Program-made: the position numbers and the translations under genes
The notes under the pieces: model-generated
The model's input: the letters and a program-made list of their open reading frames with translations, nothing else
Database searches by the model: none
Told to the model about the DNA's origin: nothing
Assembly: GCA_014529385.2 (NCBI GenBank)
Contig: CM043970.1
Location: 68,964,567-69,028,566 of the forward strand
DNA from: Adiantum capillus-veneris
Lineage: Eukaryota > Streptophyta > Polypodiopsida > Polypodiales > Pteridaceae
DNA: 64,000 nucleotides
Direction: 5' to 3'
Shown: one piece after another, positions 44,990-55,251 of the stretch
Layout: every line of letters begins with the position of its first letter
How positions within the stretch are numbered: the stretch's first letter is position 1

Positions 44990-46205
44990 ACAAGAGCAAA
45001 GAAAGAGGAAAGACATTGCAAATAGCGGAAGAGGAAAGACATCACCATGCATATATCAATAGGACCATCTCCTCCTTGTGCTACTACTTTGATTAGGACA
45101 CCTAGCCATGACGCACTGCATAGAACTCATCCAAGGCCCAAACCATTGTTATCAAAAGCCACACCTATACCTCCATCGACTCTTGCATGCCTAAGTCTTC
45201 CCCTCTACATGCCAACCAACTCTCATGCACGAACTCTTCACCTTCCACTTTCCAATAGCCTGTGCAATGAAAGCTAAGGTTTTGACATAATACCATTCAA
45301 CATAATCTATACCTGACTTATAGAAGCATTTCTCAAAATGGGTAGGACATAATCTAGTAGCCCGAGCCTTCTAGATCCTCTTCTTGATATAAAGCAATGA
45401 GGCCCTCTCTATATTGGTGACTGCACTTTCCAGCCCCAAAGCAATCTCTTTCATGGCCTTCTCACAATGACCTTGCTCTTGCCACCTTTGCATGTCCAGG
45501 ATATGTGGCTAGTACTTTTAACTCTGTCATCTAGTACCTAGTAAGTGTGGCACATTCTAGAATGCTACATTGCCATCTTCATTCCTTGCAATTGCTTGAA
45601 GGCCATATTGCGACTTAATTATGATTGATTGCAAGCATAAAAGAATTTGGGCAAGGTTGGTGGATGATTGTAGCCTACATTTATGGTGTTGCTTCCTTTA
45701 CTAGTTGATCCCCATTATAGGAAAAACCCTCACCAACACATTAGGCAAAACTAGTGGCCAACCCACATGGCGAATCAAGTGAGGGACCTTGAGAAAAAGA
45801 AATTGTTGCATAAATGCATGGCCAACCATCCCATTCTTGAGCAGATCCTATAAATTAACACCAACAAGTGGTAGCAAGTAGGTCCACGTGCAATCATCAG
45901 CAAGCCTCCAAGCGAGGTCATTTATTGGTGCAATTAGTGCATAGTGAGTAAGGATTGAGTTCAAGTTTGATAATATACAATATGCGCTCTAGCCTAGTTC
46001 CAACATGTGAGCCCATGCCTGATGGCTCGAGCAATTCATTTGCTAACCTCTATTCCGTCAACATTTGCTCCCGTCCACTTCTTGCCCGTCATTTAATGTA
46101 AAGATTGAGCACTTCATCTTCTAGCCTCTCCTTCTTCAATATTTGCTCCCGTTCACTCCCCTCCCCTTGTTTAATGGAAAAAAATTCATTTCCAAAATGG
46201 ACAGG
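44990..46205. repeat. Inverted repeat Z, right arm
   Basis: Reverse complement of 35271-36560. The arms are about 8.4 kb apart and enclose X (copy 4) and gypsy E. Numerous indels and substitutions separate the arms, so they are old, except for the 87-bp duplication found only in the left arm. Confidence 0.75.
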
Positions 46206-46950
46206 ACTACCACTATTCCAATATTAATATTAGAAGGCTTTGATATTGTTGTTAATGTAAAAGACCTAGCTTCCTTCCAGATTCAAAGAATTTTAGATAA
46301 ATTTAGTCTAACGCAAGTAATTCAACAACCAACAACAATTTATGGCCCTAGAATACATCACATTTGGGCGAGTACAAGCTTGGCCCCATTTAGTATTTAT
46401 GGGACCAAATTCATACATTGGTTAGACCACTCTATATTACATAAATCTTTGTGTAAAGCACACACGTGGCTTAGGTTAAAAGTCCATTTTGTGTATTCCC
46501 ACCTATAGAAGTGGGATGTTAACTTCAAGTTTGGAATTGAGAGTTTGACATAACTGCCACAAAACTTAAGAGATTTTCAGATGCCTACCATGCTTACTTT
46601 ACAAACTGAGCAATGCCACAAGACTAGTGTGCCAAAGGAGATGACAAAGTAAGATCACAATCTTGAAGGTGGTCCTTCCAATAGGGTTTGATTCCTGAGA
46701 TGCTTGTGTTATTAATTCATAACATCTTTTGTCGCCATACTCACAATTGTAAGTGGGAATGTTGTATTAGCTCAAAGATGAATTACAACAAACCTCAAGC
46801 ACTATGCCTTGAGGAGGCAATAGTTCTAGAAATATTCTCTTCAGTCAATAAGGAGAAAGGCTTAAAAGAAAAGTATGATCTAGTTCTAGGAGGTAACACA
46901 ATCAAGAACCAAGCTACTCTTGTTGGAACTCAAATTGTCTAATACATCTA
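46206..46950 (+). pseudogene. LINE-2 endonuclease remnant and deleted body
   Basis: 46250-46470 reads ILDKFSLTQVIQQPTTIYGP, RIHHIWASTSLAP, IHWLDHSIL. This is the pattern of the C-terminal part of an endonuclease/exonuclease/phosphatase domain (ID.I..S and DHS), as in LINE ORF2. The RT that should follow is missing. The 46688-46942 frame (84 aa) has no recognisable motif but runs into the IW..NL.VFER tail at about 46950. Confidence 0.5.
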
Positions 46951-47345
46951 TCTCAAACAAATATGGATGATAATGAACCTATATGTCTTTGAAAGGCCCG
47001 TCAGGCGATGGCCATGTACACAAAAATCATACAAGAAAGAAGGGAATTCATGTTCAACATAGAAAAAAGTAGGATATCTAATGAATGGATAAAAAGTCTA
47101 ATAGAGATCATTGCTCCCAGTCAATAAGTAGTAAGGCTTCGAAGAAAAGTACTTTGTTTGTTTAACTTTTAACATCTTTGATTGTTGTGAATAGACTACA
47201 CTATTGGATGTTGCTTGCAAATTTATTGCCATTGCCAACACAACCAAATGATGAGGCTTTGCCAAGAGTAGCAACTTACATGATTTGGACCTGCCAAATG
47301 CTCTACTTTGTTACAAAAGATTTTTAATAGTTTTTTACTTGTTCG
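46951..47345 (+). pseudogene. LINE-2 C-terminal tail, copy 2, left piece
   Basis: Homologous to 32436-32815. NLYVFER, then after a small shift AMAMYTKIIQERREFMFNIE and NEWIKSLIEIIAPSQ with a TAA at about 47125. The sequence is interrupted at 47345 by X and resumes at about 52300. Confidence 0.7.
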
Positions 47346-50300
47346 GAGATGCCTTGAACGCACGTGATATGGTAGTTTTACACATCTCGAGTCTTCTCTC
47401 CTCCAAACCTTGCAATGGGTTCTAACTTGCAATATTTGATCGCATTAGACCTCTCTCTCTCTCTCTCTCTCTCTCTTGTCGTGACGTGCTATATGGCTCA
47501 AGGTTGCCTTGGCTCACATGCACTCGAGAAGTTGAAAGAAGTTGAATGTGAAGAAAGTGTTATTCTAAGAGATCTCAATTGCTAGATGTCAAAACGAGCA
47601 AGGTCGAGTTGAAGTGAGAAGAATGGAACCAGGTGCATATAAACGTACATTGTTCAAGGCAATTGAGGCGGGTCATTTATTAGTACATAGCCATTCTGAG
47701 CACTACGGGTGGTGTCATTTCACAGCAACAAAAATTGCACTCAAATAGAAGACTCCCTTAATACTTGTTGATGGGTTTAGTGTACTTAATATGACTTCAT
47801 CCTCGAGGCATCTACAACCAAGGCGGAATTGTTCCACGTTGTGATAGGTAAATGATACCATGCATCTAATTTGGCATGTCAACAACACTTATGCGATATC
47901 TTTGTGAGAGTTGTTTTAGTTTCATGAGGACAGTAGTTTAGAGAAACTATATAAATGCAGGCACTCTGTTTACATCACAATAGATATATTCTCCCAATAT
48001 TTTATCTCTGTCAAGCATCCAAGGCCTTTTGCCTCCTAAAAGGGAGTAGTCAGAGACAGTACTCGATAGCATGTACATTCTTGGAAATCTCTTCAAATAT
48101 GGTGGCCTGAGCCATGCAAGCAATTGCCTCTGATGTTGATGAATGCATTCGTCAACCTAAAAAAACCACACACTAATGAAAGTGTCATCTCTGGAAGCTG
48201 CAGATTGATCTGCCTACATTGCCATAGACGTAATGGTCCTGTCTTTGTTTCTTCCCATTACGTCCTCGTCCCTTACCTCTCTCTCTTGCTCGACATGTTG
48301 TCTCACCATGCCTACAGAATCTCCTCTTCTCCCACCTCCCTCTTTTCAGAACACCTTGCCTCACCCACTTTTTCTTTTACTTGGATGGAAGGTATCTCCT
48401 TAGATACCCTCTAATGAAACCTGTTTCAAATCGTGCGCGTGCGTGCTTACTCGGAGACATGCATTTGTGTTGTGTATGTATGGTGGGGGGCTTGCTTGGA
48501 TTGCAGTTAAATACTTTGTATTGTGTATTTATGGTGGGGGGCTTGATTTGATTGTAGTTTAATAATCGTCTTTACCTTTTGGTATGCTTACGGTGGTGAT
48601 AATTCTTTTTCTCATTTGCGTGTTGCGTGTTGTTTTGGACCGTGTGGCTAGGATCGGTGTTGGGAGAACTCTAAGCTTATTCGACTTTTCAACTTTTAGC
48701 AAAATATTTGTCATATCCTTGTGAAGTCCTTCTCAAGTCAAGTCCTTGTGAAGTCCTTCTCAAGTCAAGTCAAGTCAAGTCCTTGTCAAGTCAAGAAGCA
48801 TGGAGAGATGCTTTTCGAATTTTAAAATCAATCACAAACACAATCAAAAGCACTCTCTTCCCTTCTTGTGCCATGCATATTGAGAGGTGCATCCCATGTA
48901 GCACTTGCAGAGCGTGGAGTGGTTCCCATTGTCATGTGTTGCAAGGTCTTTAAAGGAGTCACACAACACTTCACTTTTTTACGGAGAAGAAGGGAGTCAT
49001 GCCATAAATCCTCCTTGAGAAGACATGTACACAGGGAGTTCTCTCGCACTCCTTTATTTCACTTCTACAGACCAATGCTCCGTATAATCGCGACTTAACA
49101 TGACTTTCTACAGGGGCTAAAACACAACAATCTGCCCACTCTAAGAAATTTTAACACTTGGTGAGAGCTCGTACAGTGCATCCAGACCCCCGTGGACCTA
49201 GTGGGACGGGGCTCTAAGAACACCATCCTAGCCACACGATCCACCACGTCCTCGAAAATTCTCGCCTACGTCTGATATTCTTTTCCATCGTCTTCCTTAG
49301 CATGGGCAAGCTCATGAAAAGGATTGAAACAACGCTCAAGCTATACGTTGGCATATAGAAGTGGGTGCATACATGGACGATCACTAGGCTAGGCTAGGAA
49401 TGTGTGTGGAGAGGGTTGCAAGTGGTCAAAAGTTGTGGAGGATTTGTTGAAGATATCCAAGGACTTTCTTTTTTTTGGAGCCATTAGGATTAGTAGATTA
49501 GTTATTAAATTAATTTATCGAATCTAGTACTTCTAATGGTTCTTTTGGATTAGTATATTTAATTAATTAATCAATTAACTAAATATACTACACTTAATTA
49601 ATAAATTAATGTATAGAATCTACTAGTCCTAATGGCTCTTTAAGAGTAGTAGATTATTTATAAAATCTACTACTCCTAAGTTCAGTAGATTTAAATCGTA
49701 AATTAATTTATAGAATCTACTACTCCTAATGGAGTAGTAGATTTAATTAATTTATTTACTTATAGAGACTTAGGAGTAGTAAATTTAATTAAAATTTTGA
49801 TTTATTCAATCTACTACTTTGAATGGATTTTAAGGAAGATTAGATTTAATTAGTTAATTTATTATTAGAATCTACTACCTTTAATTAATGAATTAATTTA
49901 TATGATCCACTATTTCTAATGGCTCTACAATAATTAATTCTCTAATATCGTGGGTTGCCTACTAGCTCTAAACAAATTCAAAAGTGCTTTAGGTGTGTAT
50001 TAAATTATGGCTTACAATGAAGGACCAAAAGACAATAACTATCAAATATCAACAAAGGGGGCAATGTGAGGCTAGGACACAAAGACCTATAAGAGCTATT
50101 AATGAGAGTAGATAATCACCACAAGGATAAACAAGGGATGATAAGTGATTGCCCAGTTTATTTGAGGGAGGTCTCAACACATGATCCTTCACAAGTGTAG
50201 GTCTTGGCGTTTGTATAGACGCAAATAAAAGTATGCTCCACAGATATTGTTCACCGATGACAATTGTGCTGGAAAAACGAAGAGCAAGACCTTTACATGC

Positions 50301-52300
50301 TTTTGAGCTATTATTTGAACTCCCTACCCACCAAGAGGATGTGAATATTGCATCCAACTACAAGAGTGACAGATCAAGCCATAATGGATTGGCACATTAC
50401 AACCAGGGAGCACCTGTGGTAAGGAAGCACCATACAAGCTAAACATATTAAAAGGTCTCCTTGCTACCCTTTCCGAATCTTCCAACTGATTTACATTTCT
50501 CACTCTCTGATGTGCTATCCACACCATTAGAGTTTATTGTATGTTTTGAATTAAATTTTAGAAAAAGTAGATTTTATTAATTATATAATTGAGTTGTGTA
50601 TTTTATTATCTAGACATTTAATTGGTGGAGTTGCAATTATAAATAGACATTAACTCCTTATTCTATATATCTAATAAAAAATAAGGCTAGACATTAGATG
50701 GGTCAACATGATGCGGGATATGGTTACATGACCTACTTACCTAACAACGTCCCACTTGAAGGCCAGTGGTGAGGCCCAATTGATGTACTTCTATACAGAT
50801 TAGACTTTGAAACTCTAAGATTCACCCAATATTAATATGGATCTTAACAGGCTCTATACATTTGCTAGCCAATATATCTCATATCACATGATATTTGACT
50901 TCTATGTGCTTCAACTTAGAGTGAAACATAAGATTTTGTGCCAACACTCTGGCTATCACAAAGCATACTGGAACTTGATGGATACCCAAATCTATTACTA
51001 GACAAGATAAGGATATGGATTCCTTGCTCACATAAGATGCAACAACATACTCTGTCTTACTAGTAGAAGAGGTATAATCTTGGAGACATTATCGCCAAGA
51101 TATAGTAGTTGCTCCAACAAACAAGAAATTCTAGCCAGATATACACCTTTGGTTGTCCACACAACCCACATAACCTGCATCCATGTAACGCACAATGGAT
51201 GAAACATTATTCTCAAAGTACAAACACTAACTTGTTGTGCCTATAAAATATCGAAGGATATACTTAACTGCTTCCTAGTGCCTCTTACCAAAATTTTCCA
51301 TGTATCTACTTCCTAGTGCCTCTTCCTAGTGGCTACCATGGCATATATAAGACTAACAGTTACCAAAGAGTATGGCACTTTAGTCATTTTTGCTTTTTGA
51401 ACATCTGACTTTGGAACTTCATCCTTGTGATTTTAAATATGCTTACATTGGGGTACTGAATGACTTCTCTTGCATATTACAACACTACAAGACTTTGTCA
51501 ACATACTTCTCTTGAGATAACTTGAGAATTCCATGTTTTGTATCTCCCTTGATACACATACCAAGAAAATGGTTTGCATCTTTTAATAGCAAACCATTTT
51601 CTATAAGCATATTCTTTACTTGTCCAATCTTCCTAGCTATTAGCAAGTCATTCAATCACATACAAAATCAAGATGATTAGAGAACCAACATTAAGCTTTC
51701 GAGTATACAATCAGTGATCCTCTTGACTCCTTACCTAAGGTTTGGAGATTGCATGAACTTGTCAAATTTTTGGTGTCGCTACCTTGAATTTGATTTTAGG
51801 CCATACAACACATTTAAGTCCACAAACTAGCCCTTGCATGCTTGGCTTTTCAGGATTAACTTCAAAACTTTCTACTTAAAACCATTATCAACCAAACAAG
51901 CCTTATGCCTCAGCTATGGATCTTTTGTTGTGTGCTTCATCTTATACACCCATTTGCAAGGTAAGGATTGTTTTCCCTATGGAAATTTGACTAAATCCCA
52001 TTTTTTATTAGCCACAATAGAGGTATACTCTAATTGCATAGCATAGTGCCACGTCTTGCTATCTTCCATCCACTCAATAGCCTCTTAGTAGTAAGTTGGC
52101 ACATCATAGTCCATAATCAATACATGATGTATTCCTTGCTAAAAACTTTGAGGTACACATGACACTCAAGAAGACCTTGTCAATGCCTGATTGCTAGACT
52201 ATGCTCTACTAGTGGCAAGTGCATCATGCTTAAACTAAGTAACCTCTGAGGTAATGTAGTGGATCTGGGCTAATAACATTAATCGTACTTAATTTTAACA
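47346..52300. repeat. Repeat X, longest copy (inserted in LINE-2 tail)
   Basis: About 5 kb between two parts of the LINE-2 tail that are contiguous at 32815 of copy 1. Contains (CT)n at 47451-47476, short cttgtgaagtcc/tcaagtcaagt repeats at 48715-48795, an AT-rich hairpin-forming stretch at about 49490-49960, the unoccupied target of copia B at about 50257, a probable minus-strand copia LTR and polypurine tract near 50745, and minus-strand copia RNase H and RT (50870-52260). X is best explained as a 5'-truncated, minus-strand copia element plus attached non-coding sequence that spread by duplication. Confidence 0.75.
50870..52260 (-). pseudogene. Minus-strand copia RNase H and RT in the long X copy
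   Basis: From right to left: EAIEWMEDSKTWHYAMQLEY, TSIVANKKWDLVKFP, CKWVYKMKHTTKDPQLRHKA (RT start). The YVDD region near 51640-51670 is disrupted by 4 extra bases (tatgtgattgaatgac versus tatgtggatgac in copy 4). Then RNase H: GYVGCVDNQRCISG and KTEYVVASYVSKES near 51030-51180. Confidence 0.7.
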
Positions 52301-52574
52301 TTATTTAATTATTCTTTCCAGTGTGCTCCCTTTCGGCATAGATAAACTACTACCCATGGGTTCATATGCACACTTGTGAGCATATTGCATTAGTTTTATG
52401 ATCTTCCTTTGTGTGTCTATAGGTTAGATTGGTGAATTTACTCTCTTTTAGTCCAAGTTGCTATATGTAAAAGCCTTAGTTTCTTTGCATCAACTATTAT
52501 GGTGAAGCTTTTGATTTCATCCCCTATTGCCAACATGTTTTTTTTCATTGTGTCTATTGTTAATTCTAGATTTT
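52300..52574 (+). pseudogene. LINE-2 3' region, copy 2, middle piece
   Basis: Resumes homology to 32820-33080 (tgtgctcccttt, gcacacttgtgagcatattgc). Ends with attgttaattctagatttt (52556-52574), which is the target-site duplication of the LINE-1 insertion that follows. Confidence 0.8.
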
Positions 52575-53401
52575 GTTTTTTTAAATGCTCGAAAGAGCTT
52601 GATTTGTATTATTCATCAAGAATTACAAGCCCACCCTAGCATATCCTTTGCACAGGGTACTATTACAAACACTACATTAGTTTCTCCTTCTTGAGAGGAT
52701 TTGCCACCAACAGGAATCTAGACGCTCTCTAGCATCTAGTGGTTCATTCTTTTTTTGAAAAAGGAGCACATTTTTGGAATTCCAAATTTCTCTCGAAGAC
52801 GTACCTCTTACAATACAAATATTCGTTAGGAGGTCCGCACTTTCTAGCCATCTAGACCCCAAGGCAAGGTCTCTCCGAAAGAAGGGAGTGTCCAAATGTG
52901 TGTAGAGCCATTTGCAGATTCTTCCTGCGAAAGCTCTGATGGTTGGGCAGCTCCATACCAGGTGCATAAGTGTCTCATTTGGGTGCTTGCATCTGACGCA
53001 GCTGCTGTCTCCTAAGACTCTCGCTTTTGCCTTGTTCCCTGTAGGCAAGAATCCAAAAAGGATTTTCCAAAGAAAGGCTCTATCCCTCTCCCCACACCTG
53101 GCCTTCCCGACATTACGAACTACTTGACTCCATTTGCTAGTTGTCCTTTTTTTTTACCAGATCCTGTTGCTAGCACTAACCCAATCTTATGAGGCACATA
53201 GTTCTTGATATATTGTTTTAGATTTGCGTGCACCAAATAGCCTTCCACCAGGCCACTTCCAAGCTTTCCAATCCATAGAAGAGGTGCAAGGGGGAATGGT
53301 CAGGTTCGAGACTTTTTCCAATAGCCTTCCAACCAACATGACTTCTTGAAGTGAAAGATTGCTCCAAGGATTTCCACTCTCCATTTTGAGGATTGTTAAT
53401 A
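52575..53401 (-). mobile_element. LINE-1, 5'-truncated copy a
   Basis: Minus-strand element whose poly(A) shows as gttttttt at 52575-52582. It carries only the ORF2 end: the zf-RVT knuckle CVRCKHPNETLMHLVWSCP (CX2C...HX4C-like), RICKWLYTHLDTPFFRRDL and EIWNSKNVLLFQKKN, ending SRRRN at 52677. Homologous to 55252-56095. Truncated at about 53394, with a few untemplated-looking bases before the right target duplication. Confidence 0.85.
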
Positions 53402-53409
53402 ATTGTTAA
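53402..53409. other. Right LINE-1 target-site duplication, first half
   Basis: attgttaa, which continues as ttctagatttt at 54751-54761 beyond the TTAA transposon. Together they match the left duplication 52556-52574. Confidence 0.75.
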
Positions 53410-54746
53410 CACTAGAATGGTAACAGGAAACTTTTATGTCCTTGGACACTTTTGTGTCGTGTTAAGTGACCATTTTTCTTGAATTATTTGAAGAGTATGA
53501 AAATGAATTTCTAGGTGCTATATATCCACAAAGTTGCCTTATGGGCTGAAAAAACTTAGTTTTTTTTTGAGTATCGATCTCACCATTAACCTTACTCTTG
53601 CACAGCATTTTTGAACCTAAACTGTGTGAGAAAACGGGTCCTGTTTTTGTCCTTTTTTCAACTTTTGGCAACTATACCACTCTAAACTTCATGTTTGTGA
53701 GGTTTAGATGGCTAGAGGTTAGGCCTTCATATTTCTCAACATGTTTTGATGCTTGTAGGGAGAGCTAAGTGTTAAAATTGAAAGTTATGACCAATTTATA
53801 AGAATTGCATAATCTTGTTTTTTTGGCCAAAATTAGCACTTTTATGATTTTTTTGGTGGCTTTCTTGATATCCAAATTCAATTTTGATTGTGAAAGTGTA
53901 ATGTATAACATAAATATAATCTTCCTTGAGTTTTGGGGGACCTAATATGCTATATAGCATAGTATATGATGATGGTTGAGTTTTTTGATTGTTGAAGAAT
54001 ACGATACATTTTAGAGTAGCAAGTATAACTTTCTCAATATTGCTAGTTTCTTAGGCCAATTGTGTGTATTTTGTAGGTAGTAATCATATCTAATCATAGA
54101 CTACAAACTTGGCTAGATATTGAGTAGTTTTTATGGGTTTGTAGAGGTCATAATGCTAAACCCAATTTTTTCATGTTTGCTGTATTTAGCACTTTATCAT
54201 TGCCCCCAAGGTTCCAATTGTAAGAGATCCATTATCCTTTTGACATGCTCCATGGCTCCTTTTGAATCCAAAGGCCCAAAGGAAACTAAGAAAACATGTA
54301 TATAGTATCTGTATTGAGCGTGACTATAGAAACTTTGATGGTAGGTTCGCAGAATGGCAAAAATGCAACTTTTTTGTACCTATTTTTTTTTACCAAAAAA
54401 AAGTTAGTGAGGTAAAAGCAACCATATGTTTTGGTCACCAACCCATTGAAGTTAATGGGGCATTTTATCTCATGTCCTACAAAAATCCCCAGTCTTATTT
54501 ATATGCAATCAACCGTAAGAAATTGCTGTTTTGGGAAAAATGCACTGGTCCATCAACTTTGGAGGCTTGTAGTAACCAAGGGATGAGAAAAATTACAAGT
54601 TTCTCATTTTTTCCATATGTAGTAGTTATTGAACTATAAGCTCATGAAAGGATTTTTCAAAATGAGTGGATCTACTATGGTTTTGGAATTTTTTCCCAAA
54701 ACCCTGAAAGGACACATTTATGTCCTATTAGGTTACCATTCTAGTG
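53410..54746 (-). mobile_element. TTAA-target DNA transposon, non-autonomous, copy 2
   Basis: 1,337 bp with ends CACTAGAATGGTAA and its inverse, flanked by TTAA at 53406-53409 and 54747-54750. It aligns along its length with copy 1 in the opposite orientation, with clear divergence. The empty site gttaattctagatttt is seen at about 33071-33086 of the LINE-2 tail and in the left LINE-1 duplication. Short frames only; none resembles a transposase. Confidence 0.85.
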
Positions 54747-54750
54747 TTAA

Positions 54751-54902
54751 TTCTAGATTTTAAGATAGCATAATGGATAGTCTTTGGAAATTGCCACGGT
54801 TTAATTATTTTTTACAAAAATGTGTTTTTGAATTTTATGGAATCCACGTTTTTTGTTAGTCTACAATATTTTGCTACATGCTAATGGGATTGGTCTTCAC
54901 AC
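54751..54902 (+). pseudogene. LINE-2 3' region, copy 2, right piece
   Basis: Continues homology to 33077-33215 (gattttaagatagcataatgg ... ctacatgctaatgggattggtct) and then stops. Confidence 0.8.
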
Positions 54903-55251
54903 TCGGTTGCCGAAGGTAGCCGCCAAGTGCCCTTGTCATATATAAAAAGATAAATGATAATAATGTCTAGCGATAGTGCCACATTATGCCCCGTTGATTG
55001 TATATGGTCATGTCATATCAGCACATATAAGGGGAGAGTTTGGGCTCTCATCGCAGTTTACATATGGTATATGCATGCAATGAATCCCTTTGATGGGATC
55101 AAGGACGAGGGTTGCCGTTAGTTTATAAGATCATTTACAAGAGATGAGGACATTGTTTTTTTAATTTTAATTTGATTGATTTATTATGTCTAACTATTTA
55201 ATCATAGTTATCTGAGTATTTAATTTTTTCTCTTAGTCAATCTATTTGATT
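54903..55251. repeat. Duplicated segment R, copy 2, without dirigent gene
   Basis: After about 43 bases with no match in the window (tcacactcggttgccg ... cccttgtca), homology to 34896-35255 begins. The 1.7 kb holding the dirigent gene in copy 1 is absent. Confidence 0.75.
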
